Position numbers and translations under genes: made by a program. A DNA stretch of 64,000 bases, taken from Jeotgalibacillus aurantiacus. GTDB taxonomy: Bacteria > Bacillota > Bacilli > Bacillales > Jeotgalibacillaceae. The notes below the pieces were generated by a model. It ran no database searches and had not been told where the DNA came from. It saw nothing but the letters and a program-made list of their open reading frames with translations. The stretch covers positions 1 through 64,000 of the forward strand of contig NZ_JACNMS010000008.1 of NCBI RefSeq assembly GCF_020595125.1, read 5' to 3'. How positions within the stretch are numbered: position 1 is the first letter of the stretch; each line of letters begins with the position of its first letter. Positions 50,065-59,990 of the stretch are shown here, in pieces.

Positions 50065-53000
50065 TCACTCTTTTGATGCCACTGTTTCAGAAGAGAGTGC
50101 TTCTGTCTCAGGTGCGATATTTAAGGCATCTGCCTGGTGGATCTCATCTTCATCGTCAAGGTCGCGCATTTCGATTTCTTCGTCGTTGCTTGAAAGCATC
50201 TTTACGTCCATACCCAAACTCTGAAGTTCCTTGATTAATACTTTAAATGATTCAGGTACGCCCGGTTCCGGAACGCTGTCCCCTTTTACAATTGCTTCGT
50301 ACGTTTTTACACGTCCGACTACGTCATCTGATTTCACTGTCAGGATTTCCTGAAGTGTGTATGCAGCACCGTATGCTTCAAGTGCCCATACCTCCATCTC
50401 ACCGAAACGCTGTCCGCCGAACTGTGCTTTACCGCCCAGTGGCTGCTGTGTAACAAGTGAGTATGGTCCAGTTGAACGTGCGTGCAGTTTGTCATCAACC
50501 ATGTGAGCCAGCTTGATCATGTACATGACGCCGACTGATACACGGTTATCGAATGGGTCGCCTGTTCTTCCATCGTAAAGAACGGTCTTACCATCACGTG
50601 ACATGCCTGCTTCTTCAATCGTTGCCCAAACATCTTCCTCGTTTGCGCCGTCAAATACAGGCGTTGCAATGTGGATACCCATTGCGCGGGCAGCCATTCC
50701 CATGTGCATCTCAAGTACCTGACCGATATTCATACGTGATGGTACCCCAAGTGGGTTAAGCATGATATCGATTGGCGTGCCGTCTGGAAGATACGGCATA
50801 TCTTCTTCCGGAAGAATACGTGAGATAACCCCTTTGTTACCGTGACGTCCGGCCATCTTATCCCCTACAGAGATCTTTCTCTTCTGTACGATATAAGCGC
50901 GGACAAGCTGGTTAACACCTGGAGGAAGCTCATCTCCGTCTTCGCGGTTAAAGATTTTTACATCAAGGATAATTCCGCCGGCACCGTGTGGAACACGCAG
51001 TGACGTATCGCGGACTTCACGTGCTTTTTCACCAAAGATGGCGTGTAGAAGACGCTCTTCTGCTGTCAGTTCTGTTACACCTTTAGGCGTTACCTTACCA
51101 ACAAGAATGTCGCCGTCTTTTACTTCAGCACCTACACGGATGATTCCGCGGTCGTCAAGGTTGCGCAGTGCATCTTCACCGACGTTTGGAATGTCACGTG
51201 TAATCTCTTCCGGACCAAGCTTTGTATCACGGGACTCTGACTCATATTCTTCAATATGAATAGACGTGTATACATCATCTTTTACAAGGCGCTCACTCAT
51301 GATGACCGCATCCTCGTAGTTAAATCCGTCCCATGTCATGAAGCCGACAAGAACGTTACGGCCAAGCGCAAGCTCTCCTGCTTCCATGGAAGGACCGTCA
51401 GCCAGAATTTCGCCTTTCTCTACACGGTCGCCTACAGCCACGATTGGACGCTGGTTGTAGCACGTTCCCTGGTTAGAACGGACGAATTTCTGAAGCTTGT
51501 ATTTGTCAACATCCCCTTGTGTTTCGTTGCCATCAACGTCAACAAGACGGCGAACCCAGATCTGGTCAGCCTGGACGCGTTCAACAATACCTTCGTGCTT
51601 ATTAATAACAGCTGCACCTGAATCCTTCGCAGAAACGTGTTCCATTCCTGTTCCGACAAACGGAGCTTCCGGATTCATCAATGGTACAGCCTGACGCTGC
51701 ATGTTCGCTCCCATGAGGGCACGGTTGGAGTCATCGTTCTCAAGGAACGGGATACATGCTGTCGCAGCAGATACTACCTGCTTTGGCGAAACGTCCATGT
51801 AGTCAATACGGTCGCGCTTGAATACCGTGTTCTCACCGCGGAAACGGGAAACCACTTCTTCATCAAGGAACGAGCCGTCTTCACCAAGACGTGCATTCGC
51901 CTGTGCCACAACATAGTTATCCTCTTCATCCGCCGTCAGGTAATCGATACGCTCTGTTACGCGTCCTGTGTCAGGATCAACACGACGGTATGGCGTTTCG
52001 ATGAAGCCAAAACGGTTTACTTTTGCAAAGCTGGATAATGAGTTGATCAACCCGATGTTCGGTCCTTCAGGTGTTTCGATCGGACACATACGGCCATAGT
52101 GAGAGTAGTGAACGTCACGTACTTCAAAGCCTGCGCGCTCACGCGTTAAACCACCAGGTCCAAGTGCAGACAGACGACGCTTGTGCGTTAATTCAGCAAG
52201 CGGGTTTGTCTGGTCCATGAACTGGGAAAGCTGTGAGCTTCCGAAGAACTCTTTAATCGATGCGATAACAGGACGGATGTTGATCAGCTGCTGAGGCGTG
52301 ATCGTATTCGTATCCTGGATCGACATTCTTTCACGAACCACACGCTCCATACGGGAAAGACCGATACGGAACTGGTTCTGAAGAAGTTCACCTACAGAAC
52401 GCAGACGACGGTTTCCAAGATGGTCAATATCATCTGTCAGGCCGACTCCGTGCAGCAGGTTAAAGAAATAAGAGATGGAAGAAACAATATCTGCAATGGT
52501 GATGTTTTTGACACTGTCATCTACATACGCATTGCTGATTACGTTAATTTCCTGACCACTGTCTGAGTTTGGCACCTGGATTTTGATCGTTTGAAGCGTC
52601 AATTCCTCTTCAACCACTCCACCTACCTGGTTGTAAGTAACGAATCCAACACCGTTTTCCAGGTATGGGATCAACTTGTCCAGTGTACGGCGGTCCAGTG
52701 TTGTTCCTTTTTCAGCCAGAATTTCACCTGTTTCCGGGTCTGCCAGCGTTTCAGCTAGCACCTGTCCGAAAAGGCGATTCTTAATATGAAGCTTTTTATT
52801 CATTTTATAACGTCCGACATTTGCCAGATCGTAACGCTTAGGGTCAAAGAAACGTGATTCAAGAAGGCTTTTTGCGTTTTCTACAGTCGGCGGTTCACCC
52901 GGACGAAGACGCTCATAGATTTCAAGAAGCGCTTTTTCAACATTTTCTGTATTATCTTTCTCAAGCGTATTGCGGATATATTCGTTGTCACCGACAAGAT

Positions 53001-53625
53001 CAATGATCTCCTGATCTGATCCGAAGCCGAGCGCACGAAGCAATACAGTCACAGGAAGCTTACGCGTACGGTCGATACGAACGTGAACTACGTCCTTCGC
53101 ATCCGTTTCATACTCAAGCCACGCACCACGGTTTGGAATAACCGTTGCACCGAAGCCGCGCTTCCCGTTTTTGTCCATTTTATCGTGGAAATAAACACTT
53201 GGTGATCTTACAAGCTGAGAAACGATTACACGTTCAGCACCATTAATGATAAACGTTCCTGTTTCTGTCATCAGCGGGAAGTCACCCATAAATACATCCT
53301 GGTCTTTTACTTCGCCGGTTTCTTTATTTAATAGACGAACCTTCACACGAAGTGGAGCGGAATACGTTACGTCACGCTCTTTCGACTCATCTACCGAATA
53401 TTTCGGCTCACCAAGGCTGTAGTCAATAAACTCAAGTGACAAGTTTCCTGTGAAATCTTCGATTGGCGAAATATCGCGGAACATTTCACGAAGACCTTCT
53501 TCTAAAAACCAGTCGTAAGAAGCTGTCTGAATTTCAATCAGGTTCGGTAACTCAAGTACCTCACTGATTCGCGCAAAACTTCTGCGCTGGCGGTGTCGTC
53601 CATACTGAACTAGTTGACCTGTCAA
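50065..53625 (-). CDS. rpoB: RNA polymerase beta subunit
   Basis: A 1186 aa subunit beginning with TTG ([21 protein letters not shown]), as B. subtilis RpoB does; GAGGGGTGA lies upstream. The rifampicin region reads [30 protein letters not shown] in consecutive pieces without known resistance changes. Catalytic-site blocks [12 protein letters not shown] and [24 protein letters not shown] are intact. The tail is acidic. Confidence 0.99.
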   Translation of the reverse strand: MTGQLVQYGRHRQRRSFARISEVLELPNLIEIQTASYDWFLEEGLREMFRDISPIEDFTGNLSLEFIDYSLGEPKYSVDESKERDVTYSAPLRVKVRLLNKETGEVKDQDVFMGDFPLMTETGTFIINGAERVIVSQLVRSPSVYFHDKMDKNGKRGFGATVIPNRGAWLEYETDAKDVVHVRIDRTRKLPVTVLLRALGFGSDQEIIDLVGDNEYIRNTLEKDNTENVEKALLEIYERLRPGEPPTVENAKSLLESRFFDPKRYDLANVGRYKMNKKLHIKNRLFGQVLAETLADPETGEILAEKGTTLDRRTLDKLIPYLENGVGFVTYNQVGGVVEEELTLQTIKIQVPNSDSGQEINVISNAYVDDSVKNITIADIVSSISYFFNLLHGVGLTDDIDHLGNRRLRSVGELLQNQFRIGLSRMERVVRERMSIQDTNTITPQQLINIRPVIASIKEFFGSSQLSQFMDQTNPLAELTHKRRLSALGPGGLTRERAGFEVRDVHYSHYGRMCPIETPEGPNIGLINSLSSFAKVNRFGFIETPYRRVDPDTGRVTERIDYLTADEEDNYVVAQANARLGEDGSFLDEEVVSRFRGENTVFKRDRIDYMDVSPKQVVSAATACIPFLENDDSNRALMGANMQRQAVPLMNPEAPFVGTGMEHVSAKDSGAAVINKHEGIVERVQADQIWVRRLVDVDGNETQGDVDKYKLQKFVRSNQGTCYNQRPIVAVGDRVEKGEILADGPSMEAGELALGRNVLVGFMTWDGFNYEDAVIMSERLVKDDVYTSIHIEEYESESRDTKLGPEEITRDIPNVGEDALRNLDDRGIIRVGAEVKDGDILVGKVTPKGVTELTAEERLLHAIFGEKAREVRDTSLRVPHGAGGIILDVKIFNREDGDELPPGVNQLVRAYIVQKRKISVGDKMAGRHGNKGVISRILPEEDMPYLPDGTPIDIMLNPLGVPSRMNIGQVLEMHMGMAARAMGIHIATPVFDGANEEDVWATIEEAGMSRDGKTVLYDGRTGDPFDNRVSVGVMYMIKLAHMVDDKLHARSTGPYSLVTQQPLGGKAQFGGQRFGEMEVWALEAYGAAYTLQEILTVKSDDVVGRVKTYEAIVKGDSVPEPGVPESFKVLIKELQSLGMDVKMLSSNDEEIEMRDLDDEDEIHQADALNIAPETEALSSETVASKE

Positions 53626-53819
53626 CTGATTCACCCCTCAAATCAAGCGTTTTAGTGTGCGTTTCCTTTATTTAAAAAGAAACGGACAAAGACAAATAGA
53701 AAACGGGAAAGGTCCACATTTTCTATTCTATAAATCTTTATTCAAACCATTTTTGCCAAAAAACAATCCATTTATACAAATGGACATACTTACTGATGAT
53801 AATATTTGTACATCATATA

Positions 53820-53848
53820 ATACTATCACAAGCCCAAAACCGGGTCAA
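53820..53848 (-). promoter_or_regulatory. rpoBC promoter
   Basis: Minus-strand TTGACC, 17 bp ending TGTGA, then TAGTAT (extended -10). It overlaps the last codons of the rsmC-like gene and leaves a leader of about 190 nt, which contains a CCATTT-GTAT-AAATGG hairpin. Confidence 0.65.
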
Positions 53849-54447
53849 TGCTTTTTCGCACAGAAGATGAAATAACCTTTTTGCTTATCAACCGTCTCCA
53901 CTTCATCAAAAAGAGACTCAAGTTTCTGTAAGGCGGATGGTGCCCCTTGCTTCTTCTGGATGACAACCCAGAGTTCTCCTCCGGCCGCCAGCTTTTCTGC
54001 ACTCTGCTCAAAGATTTTATGAACAGTCTGCTTTCCGGCACGGATTGGCGGATTGGTCAGGATTGCCGCAAAACCGGTGTCATCAACCTGATCCAGACAG
54101 TCACTCTCGTACACTTTTACAGAATGGACGCCGTTGTGCCGAGCATTCTCACGGGCAAGCTGCATTGCACGGTCATTGACATCGACCATTTGAACGCTTC
54201 TTTCCGGAAAACTTTTGGCGATTGATAATCCGATTGGACCGTACCCGCAGCCGACGTCGAGAATATCTCCTGCAATCTCCGGCTCACGGAACGCTTCAAT
54301 CAGGACACGCGATCCAAAGTCTACTTCACTCTTCGAAAAAACACCCTGATCTGTTTTAAACTTCAGCTTATGACCTCTTAGGGTGAAATCCCACCACTGC
54401 GGCTTGCTTTCCACCCCGGGTTTTTTGGAATAATAATGATCCGCCAT
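53845..54447 (-). CDS. RsmC-like class I methyltransferase
   Basis: A 200 aa SAM-dependent enzyme with VDFGSRVLIEAF, motif I DILDVGCGYGPIGL, acidic loop VDVNDRAMQLARENA and motif IV ILTNPPIRAG, the NPP[FI] signature of N-directed nucleotide methyltransferases. B. subtilis has the same gene (ybxB) between rplL and rpoB; related RsmC methylates 16S rRNA G1207. Target is unproven. Confidence 0.92.
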   Translation of the reverse strand: MADHYYSKKPGVESKPQWWDFTLRGHKLKFKTDQGVFSKSEVDFGSRVLIEAFREPEIAGDILDVGCGYGPIGLSIAKSFPERSVQMVDVNDRAMQLARENARHNGVHSVKVYESDCLDQVDDTGFAAILTNPPIRAGKQTVHKIFEQSAEKLAAGGELWVVIQKKQGAPSALQKLESLFDEVETVDKQKGYFIFCAKKH

Positions 54448-54536
54448 TCTGAATCACCTCAACCCATTTTCTTCTGACACAAACACCGGAGATAAAAAAA
54501 GGGCTTTATCTGCCCGGGTGTTGTCGTTCTTTTCTA

Positions 54537-54571
54537 TAAAAAAAGCCCGCTAATTCAAGCGAGCTTTTTCG
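54537..54571 (-). terminator. Terminator of rplJL
   Basis: AAAAAGCTCGCT-TGAATT-AGCGGGCTTTTTTT, just after the rplL stop. A second, weaker GGGC/GCCC stem with seven T follows at about 54494-54516, before the rsmC-like gene. Confidence 0.88.
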
Positions 54572-54582
54572 ACAAAAAACTA

Positions 54583-54945
54583 TTACTTAACTTCTACGCC
54601 AGCTCCAACTTCTTCAAGCTTAGCTTTGATTTCTTCAGCCTCTTCTTTAGAAGCGCCTTCTTTAACAGCTTTAGGCGTGTTGTCTACCATTTCCTTCGCT
54701 TCTTTCAGGCCAAGACCAGTGATTTCACGAACCACTTTGATAACCTTGATCTTCTGAGCACCAGCTTCAGTAAGAACAACGTCAAATTCAGTTTGCTCAG
54801 CAGCAGCTTCGCCACCAGCAGCACCAGCTACAGCTACAGGAGCAGCAGCAGATACACCGAATTCTTCTTCGATTGCTTTTACAAGGTCGTTAAGTTCAAG
54901 AACTGTCATTTCTTTGATTGCTTCGATCATTTGTTCTTTAGTCAT
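54583..54945 (-). CDS. rplL: 50S ribosomal protein L7/L12
   Basis: A 120 aa protein: helical dimerisation domain [20 protein letters not shown], an Ala-rich hinge (about 33-52) and the factor-binding domain with [28 protein letters not shown]. Forms the stalk with L10. Confidence 0.99.
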   Translation of the reverse strand: MTKEQMIEAIKEMTVLELNDLVKAIEEEFGVSAAAPVAVAGAAGGEAAAEQTEFDVVLTEAGAQKIKVIKVVREITGLGLKEAKEMVDNTPKAVKEGASKEEAEEIKAKLEEVGAGVEVK

Positions 54946-55018
54946 GATATAGTTCCTCCTTATGGAATGTTTTGGTTTAGTTTGGTTGGATAAAAGTTAT
55001 CCAGCTAGCAGGCTGCTA

Positions 55019-55519
55019 TTAAGCGCCCTGCTCTTCTTTTTGGTCTGCAACAGCTTTTGTTGCAACTGCGAATCCGCGCATTGGCGCCTGAAGTACGCTG
55101 AGTAGCATAGAAAGTAGGCCTTCGCGTGACGGAAGGTCCGCAAGAGCTTTCACTTGTTCAAGTGACGCTACGTTTCCTTCGATCACACCCGCTTTTAACT
55201 CAAGTGCTTCGTGGTCTTTCGCAAAGTTGTTAAGAATCTTCGCTGGCGCAACAACATCTTCAGCAGAAAATGCGATTGCGTTAGGACCTGTAAGGCTTTC
55301 AGAAAGACCTTCAAGGCCAGCAGCTTCAGCCGCACGGCGAGTCATAGAGTTTTTGTAAACCTTGAACTCAACGCCTGCTTCACGAAGTTGCTTACGAAGC
55401 TCAGTTACTTCAGCAACTGAAAGACCGCGATAGTCTACGATTACTGATGATGCGCTTGTTTGGAATTTCTCTTGAATTTCTGTCACAAGCTGTTTCTTTT
55501 GCTCGATCACACTGCTCAT
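55019..55519 (-). CDS. rplJ: 50S ribosomal protein L10
   Basis: A 166 aa protein, [20 protein letters not shown] with [25 protein letters not shown]. The C-terminal helix binds L12 dimers. The ATG chosen has GGAGGTG upstream. Preceded by an L10-type leader. Confidence 0.98.
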   Translation of the reverse strand: MSSVIEQKKQLVTEIQEKFQTSASSVIVDYRGLSVAEVTELRKQLREAGVEFKVYKNSMTRRAAEAAGLEGLSESLTGPNAIAFSAEDVVAPAKILNNFAKDHEALELKAGVIEGNVASLEQVKALADLPSREGLLSMLLSVLQAPMRGFAVATKAVADQKEEQGA

Positions 55520-55719
55520 CCTAACACCTCCTGTAGTATTTGCTGGAGCGTCATTCATACCGTCCGATCATAATAAAAAGCCTCTATGCCGGAAAGTAGA
55601 CATAGAGGCGTATCATTTCAAAGTAAAAGAAAAATCTTTTATTCGTCATGACCTCGGCAGGAAATTAAGTCTGAGACACCTGCTGTCTACGGTACAAATG
55701 GTTATATAATTTCACAACA
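55520..55719 (-). ncRNA. L10 leader (rplJL autoregulation)
   Basis: About 200 nt of leader with AGACAGCAGGTGTCTCAGAC followed by CCTGCCGAGGTCATGACG, the CAGG/CCTG stem and CCGAGG loop typical of L10 leaders. Downstream is a GCCTCTATG/CATAGAGGC hairpin with TTTTTATT (55576-55609) that can act as terminator. The L10(L12)4 complex binding here would control rplJL. Confidence 0.8.
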
Positions 55720-55725
55720 GACAAC

Positions 55726-55755
55726 ATCATAACAGATGGTGAAATGCTGTGTCAA
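55726..55755 (-). promoter_or_regulatory. rplJL promoter
   Basis: Minus-strand TTGACA, 18 bp, TATGAT, located just after the rplA stop and before the L10 leader. Confidence 0.8.
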
Positions 55756-55768
55756 TATCTATTGTTAA

Positions 55769-56467
55769 TTATTTTACTGTTACAGAAGATGGATCAACTT
55801 TGATTCCAGGACCCATAGTTGTTGTTACAGCAACAGACTTCATGTAAGTTCCTTTTGCTGCAGCAGGCTTAGCCTTCTGGATTACATCAAAGATTGTGTT
55901 GAAGTTTTCAACAAGCTTCTCAGCGTCGAATGAAACTTTACCGATTGGTACGTGAATGATACCAGACTTTTCAGCGCGGTATTCAACTTTACCAGCCTTG
56001 ATTTCATTAACAGCCTTCTGAACATCAAATGTTACAGTACCTGTCTTAGGGTTTGGCATAAGGCCTTTTGGTCCAAGGACACGTCCAAGCTTACCAACTT
56101 CACCCATCATGTCAGGTGTTGCTACGATTACGTCGAAGTCAAACCAGCCGCCCTGGATCTTTTGAACAAGCTCGCTGTCTCCTACGTAGTCTGCGCCAGC
56201 CGCTTCAGCTTCTTTTGCTTTTTCGCCTTTAGCGAAAACAAGAACGCTTTGCGTTTTACCAGTTCCGTTTGGAAGCACAACTGCTCCACGGATCTGCTGG
56301 TCGTTTTTACGAGTGTCGATTCCAAGACGGAATGCAGCCTCTACTGTTGCGTCGAATTTCACCGTGCTTGTCTTTTGAGCAAGCTCGATTGCTTCGTTGA
56401 TTGCATAGTTTGTTGAACGGTCAACAAGCTTAGCAGCTTCTTGATACTTTTTGCTTTTCTTAGCCAT
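55769..56467 (-). CDS. rplA: 50S ribosomal protein L1
   Basis: A 232 aa protein with YEAV-type start [36 protein letters not shown] and [19 protein letters not shown]. It forms the mobile L1 stalk; in studied bacteria it represses its own operon. Follows rplK by 108 bp. Confidence 0.98.
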   Translation of the reverse strand: MAKKSKKYQEAAKLVDRSTNYAINEAIELAQKTSTVKFDATVEAAFRLGIDTRKNDQQIRGAVVLPNGTGKTQSVLVFAKGEKAKEAEAAGADYVGDSELVQKIQGGWFDFDVIVATPDMMGEVGKLGRVLGPKGLMPNPKTGTVTFDVQKAVNEIKAGKVEYRAEKSGIIHVPIGKVSFDAEKLVENFNTIFDVIQKAKPAAAKGTYMKSVAVTTTMGPGIKVDPSSVTVK

Positions 56468-56575
56468 TTTATAAGTTCCTCCTTATGTGGTTTTAGCGGA
56501 ATAACCTCCCACGAATAAAGGTTGCGAGTGAAAAATCCTTTTCAGCTTCGCAACCTCGTCCAAGACAACCATCAA

Positions 56576-57001
56576 TTAGTCTTCAATCGTAATTCCCATG
56601 CTTCGAGCCGTACCTTCAACCATACGCATTGCTGCTTCAACATCAGCTGCGTTAAGATCAGGCATTTTTGTTTCCGCGATTTCACGTACCTTGTCACGCT
56701 TGACAGTCGCTACTTTGTTGCGGTTTGGTTCACCAGAACCAGACTCGATTCCTGCTGCTTTCTTCAGAAGAACTGCAGCCGGCGGAGTTTTAGTGATGAA
56801 TGTAAATGAACGGTCTTCAAAAACCGTGATTTCTACAGGAATAATCAGTCCAGCCTGATCAGCTGTACGAGCATTGAATTCCTTACAGAATCCCATGATG
56901 TTCACACCTGCCTGACCTAGTGCAGGACCTACCGGTGGAGCTGGATTCGCTTTCCCAGCCGGGATTTGAAGCTTAACCATTTTGATTACTTTTTTAGCCA
57001 C
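56576..57001 (-). CDS. rplK: 50S ribosomal protein L11
   Basis: A 141 aa protein, [22 protein letters not shown] with [22 protein letters not shown] and MGITIED at the end. GTG start with AAGGAGG upstream, as in B. subtilis. Contains the thiostrepton-related Pro helix in wild-type form. Confidence 0.98.
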   Translation of the reverse strand: MAKKVIKMVKLQIPAGKANPAPPVGPALGQAGVNIMGFCKEFNARTADQAGLIIPVEITVFEDRSFTFITKTPPAAVLLKKAAGIESGSGEPNRNKVATVKRDKVREIAETKMPDLNAADVEAAMRMVEGTARSMGITIED

Positions 57002-57129
57002 GAGACACACCTCCTTAAGTCCGTGATGTGGTAATAGGGCTTCTGTTTTTGCCCTCCCACTTGATTCTTTTATATAAAGAATTGAAAATGTTAGTTCAGT
57101 CTCTCTATTGAGACATACTGACTTAAAAG

Positions 57130-57158
57130 ATGTTATCATCTTTCGAATTATAATTCAA
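57130..57158 (-). promoter_or_regulatory. Possible rplKA promoter
   Basis: Minus-strand TTGAAT, 17 bp, TAACAT. The -10 lies inside AAGATG-ATAA-CATCTT, a small hairpin. A GTCTC/GAGAC stem follows at about 57100-57115 and could belong to an L1-responsive leader. Confidence 0.4.
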
Positions 57159-57235
57159 GATGTTCTTTTTATATTTTTACAATTTTACTCCATTGCGGGA
57201 AAATACGTTGGAATCGGTCTTGTACGCGATAAAAC

Positions 57236-57476
57236 GTGCCAGGTCATTCCTCCGCTTTCCGATGTCTAGCTGCGACGACTAGCCCCTCGAGGTCATAAGT
57301 CAAAGCTGAACGAGGGCAAAAGGCAGCCCTCTTTTCATCTTCGCCTTATGCTTGTCGGGGCTGGACGAGTCGCCTCCGCTTTTCTATGGCCGCGCGGTGA
57401 GCCAGCTAGCGCTTTGCGCTTACGCTGTCTCACCTGTCGCTTCTCTGCCGCAGGAGTCTGCGGAATGACCTGGCAC
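57236..57476. repeat. Long intergenic inverted-repeat element between nusG and rplK
   Basis: A 15 bp perfect inverted repeat (GTGCCAGGTCATTCC and its complement) bounds 241 bp. Inside are nested complementary pairs: AGCCCC/GGGGCT, CATAAG/CTTATG and AGCGC/GCGCT. From memory the inner text (GTCTAGCTGCGACG ... TAGCCCCTCGAGGTCATAAG ... TCGGGGCTGG) belongs to an intergenic repeat found many times in Bacillaceae genomes. No gene is seen in 57002-57562. Confidence 0.7.
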
Positions 57477-57562
57477 TTTTGATGGGTTTCTTCTTAAGGA
57501 TTACTTAGCAATCAAAAAGACCCGAAATATCAAAAGTATTTACACTGGAGAATCAGAACGTC

Positions 57563-58096
57563 TTATAATTTTGTAATTTGTGTGAATTCGAGTTCTACCG
57601 GTGTTTCGCGGCCGAACATGTTTACGAGTACTTTGACCTTGCCTTTGTCTGTGTCAATATCCTCAATGACACCGGCAAAGTTTGCGAATGGACCTTCGTT
57701 TACTGTGACGTTTTCACCAAGCTCGAAGTCCACCTCAATGGTTTTCTCCTGCATACCCATTTGCTTCAGAAGTTGTGTTACTTCTTCCGGCAATAGTGGT
57801 GTCGGCTTTGCGCCGCCGCCTGATGATCCGACGAATCCTGTTACGCCTGGTGTGTTACGGACGACATACCATGAATCATCTGTCATCACGATTTCCACAA
57901 GTACATAACCAGGGAATGTTTTACGCTTGACTGTTTTTGCCTTACCATCTTTAATCTCGGTTTCTTCCTCTTCAGGAATGACAACGCGGAAGATTTTGTC
58001 CTGCATGCCCATTGATTCAACACGCTTTTCAAGATTCATTTTCACTTTATTCTCATAGCCGGAATAAGTGTGAACCACGTACCAATTTTTCTCCAC
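57563..58096 (-). CDS. nusG: Transcription antitermination/pausing factor NusG
   Basis: A 177 aa protein with the NGN domain (KNWYVVHTYSGYENKVKMNLEKR, FPGYVLVEI, VRNTPGVTGFVG) and a C-terminal KOW domain (GENVTVNEGPFANFAGVIEDID). GTG start with GGAGG upstream. Separated from secE by an intrinsic terminator. Confidence 0.98.
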   Translation of the reverse strand: MEKNWYVVHTYSGYENKVKMNLEKRVESMGMQDKIFRVVIPEEEETEIKDGKAKTVKRKTFPGYVLVEIVMTDDSWYVVRNTPGVTGFVGSSGGGAKPTPLLPEEVTQLLKQMGMQEKTIEVDFELGENVTVNEGPFANFAGVIEDIDTDKGKVKVLVNMFGRETPVELEFTQITKL

Positions 58097-58195
58097 CGTA
58101 TGTTTTCCTCCATTCTGTTATTGTTTTGGCTGCTTTATGCATGTATGTTTCGTTAATGGATTTTCTGTAAAACAGACCATCGATTTTTGCCCAAT

Positions 58196-58220
58196 GAAAA
58201 AACCCGTTAAACGGGCTTTT
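58196..58220 (-). terminator. Terminator between secE and nusG
   Basis: AAAGCCCGT-TTA-ACGGGTTTTTT on the minus strand, about 60 bp after the secE stop. It would separate secE from nusG or make nusG depend on readthrough; no strong promoter is seen between it and nusG. Confidence 0.7.
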
Positions 58221-58277
58221 GCATGTCTGTCTCTATTGTACACGATATTAGCAGGTGGTGCGAAGGTTTACAAGAAC

Positions 58278-58457
58278 CTACAGGATCCAGTTAATAATCG
58301 CATCGATGCCAAAGTCGATAATCGCAAAGAAAACAGCGACAAATACTACGGTACTTAAAACCGTAATCGTGTAACGAGTAAGCTCCTTGCGGCGGGGCCA
58401 GCTGACCTTACGCATTTCGGAAGCAACATTTTTGAAGAAGTTGCTGATTTTACCCAT
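58278..58457 (-). CDS. secE: Protein translocase subunit SecE
   Basis: A 59 aa single-helix membrane protein: MGKISNFFKNVASEMRKVSW, the conserved amphipathic PRRKELTRYT, then a hydrophobic helix ending NWIL. Short Gram-positive form. GGAGG lies 10 nt before the ATG. It works with SecY (29733). Confidence 0.96.
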   Translation of the reverse strand: MGKISNFFKNVASEMRKVSWPRRKELTRYTITVLSTVVFVAVFFAIIDFGIDAIINWIL

Positions 58458-58516
58458 GATGACGTACCCTCCAACCAGTGTTATTTCAGTGATCCGTGTT
58501 ACAGGATCGGCTCAGC

Positions 58517-58669
58517 CTACACCGTCTGTTTGTGAGGTGTATGAGCATTACAGTAACGGCAAAATTTCTTGACTTCTAATCTATCAGACTGCTTATCTGC
58601 GCCCTTTGGAACGGAGTAGTTCCGTGATCCGCAGGCACTGCAAGCAAGAATCAGTTTTTTACTCACCAT
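58517..58669 (-). CDS. rpmG: 50S ribosomal protein L33, zinc form
   Basis: A 50 aa protein read as MVSKKLILACSACGSRNYSV on the minus strand and ending HTPHKQTV. Cys10, Cys13, Cys37 and Cys40 form a complete zinc ribbon. AAAGGA lies upstream. It precedes secE, as in B. subtilis. Confidence 0.95.
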   Translation of the reverse strand: MVSKKLILACSACGSRNYSVPKGADKQSDRLEVKKFCRYCNAHTPHKQTV

Positions 58670-58702
58670 GTTCATTCCTTTTTAGGGACATACATCCTTT
58701 AA

Positions 58703-58731
58703 AAAATAACACTCCATCTGTTTGATGTCAA
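58703..58731 (-). promoter_or_regulatory. rpmG-secE promoter
   Basis: Minus-strand TTGACA, 17 bp, TATTTT, just after the sigH stop and about 40 bp upstream of rpmG. Confidence 0.65.
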
Positions 58732-58744
58732 TACACGCCAACCG

Positions 58745-59398
58745 TTAAAAAGTCAATTCGCGCGCCTCAAGATAGCGCTCCAGCTTGCGTTTGACACGCT
58801 GCAGGGCATTATCGATAGATTTTACATGACGATCCAGTTCTTCCGAGATTTCCTGATACGATTGCCCGTCAAGGTAAAGGGATAACACCTGACGTTCCAG
58901 ATCACTCAGAAGCTCAGCTACTTTACCTTCAATCTTGCTGAATTCTTCCCTGTGAATGACGAGCGCCTCCGGATCTGTCGGCCTGGCTGTTGAAATGACA
59001 TCCATCAGCGTACGGTCAGATTCCTCATCATAAATCGGTTTATCAAGTGATACGTAAGAATTAAGCGGGATGTGCTTTTGGCGGGTAGCGGTTTTAATTG
59101 CAGTGATGATCTGACGGGTAATACAAAGCTCAGCAAACGCTTTGAAAGAGGTCAGTTTTTCTTCCTTGTAATCACGAATCGCCTTATAAAGACCAATCAT
59201 GCCTTCCTGGATGATGTCTTCTTTGTCTGCCCCGATTAAAAAGTAGGAGCGCGCCTTCACTCTGACAAAATGACGGTACTTGTTAATTAAAAAATCCAGT
59301 GCTTCACTGTTTCCGTTCTGAATCAGTTCAAGTATCACATCGTCTTCCATTCCGTGAAATAATTCCCGATCCGTTGATGCCTGATTGTATGCGTTCAA
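58745..59398 (-). CDS. sigH: RNA polymerase sigma-H factor
   Basis: A 217 aa sigma factor for the move from growth to sporulation and competence. Region 2 contains ALDFLINKYRHFVRVKARSYF and GADKEDIIQEGMIGLYKAIRDY; region 4 has LSDLERQVLSLYLDGQSYQEI and VKSIDNALQRVKRKLE. Strong identity with B. subtilis SigH. The TTG start is preferred because GGGGGG lies 6 nt upstream and the length matches; a start further up lacks a ribosome site. Confidence 0.97.
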   Translation of the reverse strand: MNAYNQASTDRELFHGMEDDVILELIQNGNSEALDFLINKYRHFVRVKARSYFLIGADKEDIIQEGMIGLYKAIRDYKEEKLTSFKAFAELCITRQIITAIKTATRQKHIPLNSYVSLDKPIYDEESDRTLMDVISTARPTDPEALVIHREEFSKIEGKVAELLSDLERQVLSLYLDGQSYQEISEELDRHVKSIDNALQRVKRKLERYLEARELTF

Positions 59399-59437
59399 AT
59401 GGATCCCCCCGACTGTACGAAACAAATAGATAGAAAT

Positions 59438-59467
59438 ATTATACTTTACAGAATTTTTTAACGTCAA
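59438..59467 (-). promoter_or_regulatory. sigH promoter
   Basis: Minus-strand TTGACG, 18 bp, TATAAT, between rae1 and sigH. A perfect -10; sigma-A type. In B. subtilis this promoter is repressed by AbrB, and the A/T-rich surroundings would allow that. Confidence 0.75.
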
Positions 59468-59471
59468 CCGT

Positions 59472-59984
59472 TCATTTATCGCCGCGTCTCCATTTTTCGA
59501 ATATTTCGGCGACTTCGTCGGACAATGGAATCTTTGATACCGGGCGCTCAGACTGATTTCGTTCGATCCGCTTGGAAATTTTTTTTTCGATTTGTTTCAT
59601 CTCAATTAAAAGTTCTCTCGCTGACTTCCGGAGTGCTCCTTGACCGAAGATCGCCCATTGCTCTGTATAATCGCTTGTGGCTACAATCACCTGGGTTTTA
59701 ATATCATTCAGTTCAATGGCGAGCTTTTCAATCCGCTCATCTGCTGTTTCGTTTTTTCGGGTAAAAACAATTTCTACTCGGTAGTTAAACATTTTCTTCG
59801 ACATACCTTCGACAAACTGCGCATCAAATACGATGATGACGCGGTGTCCGGTATAGCCCTGATATTCCGCCATGAGTTCGATCAGGCGGTCACGCGCCGC
59901 CCCAAGGTCGCGGAGCTTTAACTCCACGAGCTCGGGCCATGCACCGATGATGTTATAGCCGTCTACGAGCAGTACATTTCGCAT
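59472..59984 (-). CDS. rae1: Ribosome-dependent endoribonuclease Rae1 (YacP)
   Basis: A 170 aa NYN/PIN-like nuclease. LLVDGYNIIGAWPEL holds the first catalytic Asp, VIIVFDAQFVEG the second and KNETADERIEKLA, ATSDYTEQ the others. B. subtilis Rae1 enters the ribosomal A site and cuts certain mRNAs during translation. Follows rlmB by 6 bp. Confidence 0.94.
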   Translation of the reverse strand: MRNVLLVDGYNIIGAWPELVELKLRDLGAARDRLIELMAEYQGYTGHRVIIVFDAQFVEGMSKKMFNYRVEIVFTRKNETADERIEKLAIELNDIKTQVIVATSDYTEQWAIFGQGALRKSARELLIEMKQIEKKISKRIERNQSERPVSKIPLSDEVAEIFEKWRRGDK

Positions 59985-59990
59985 CGCTGA

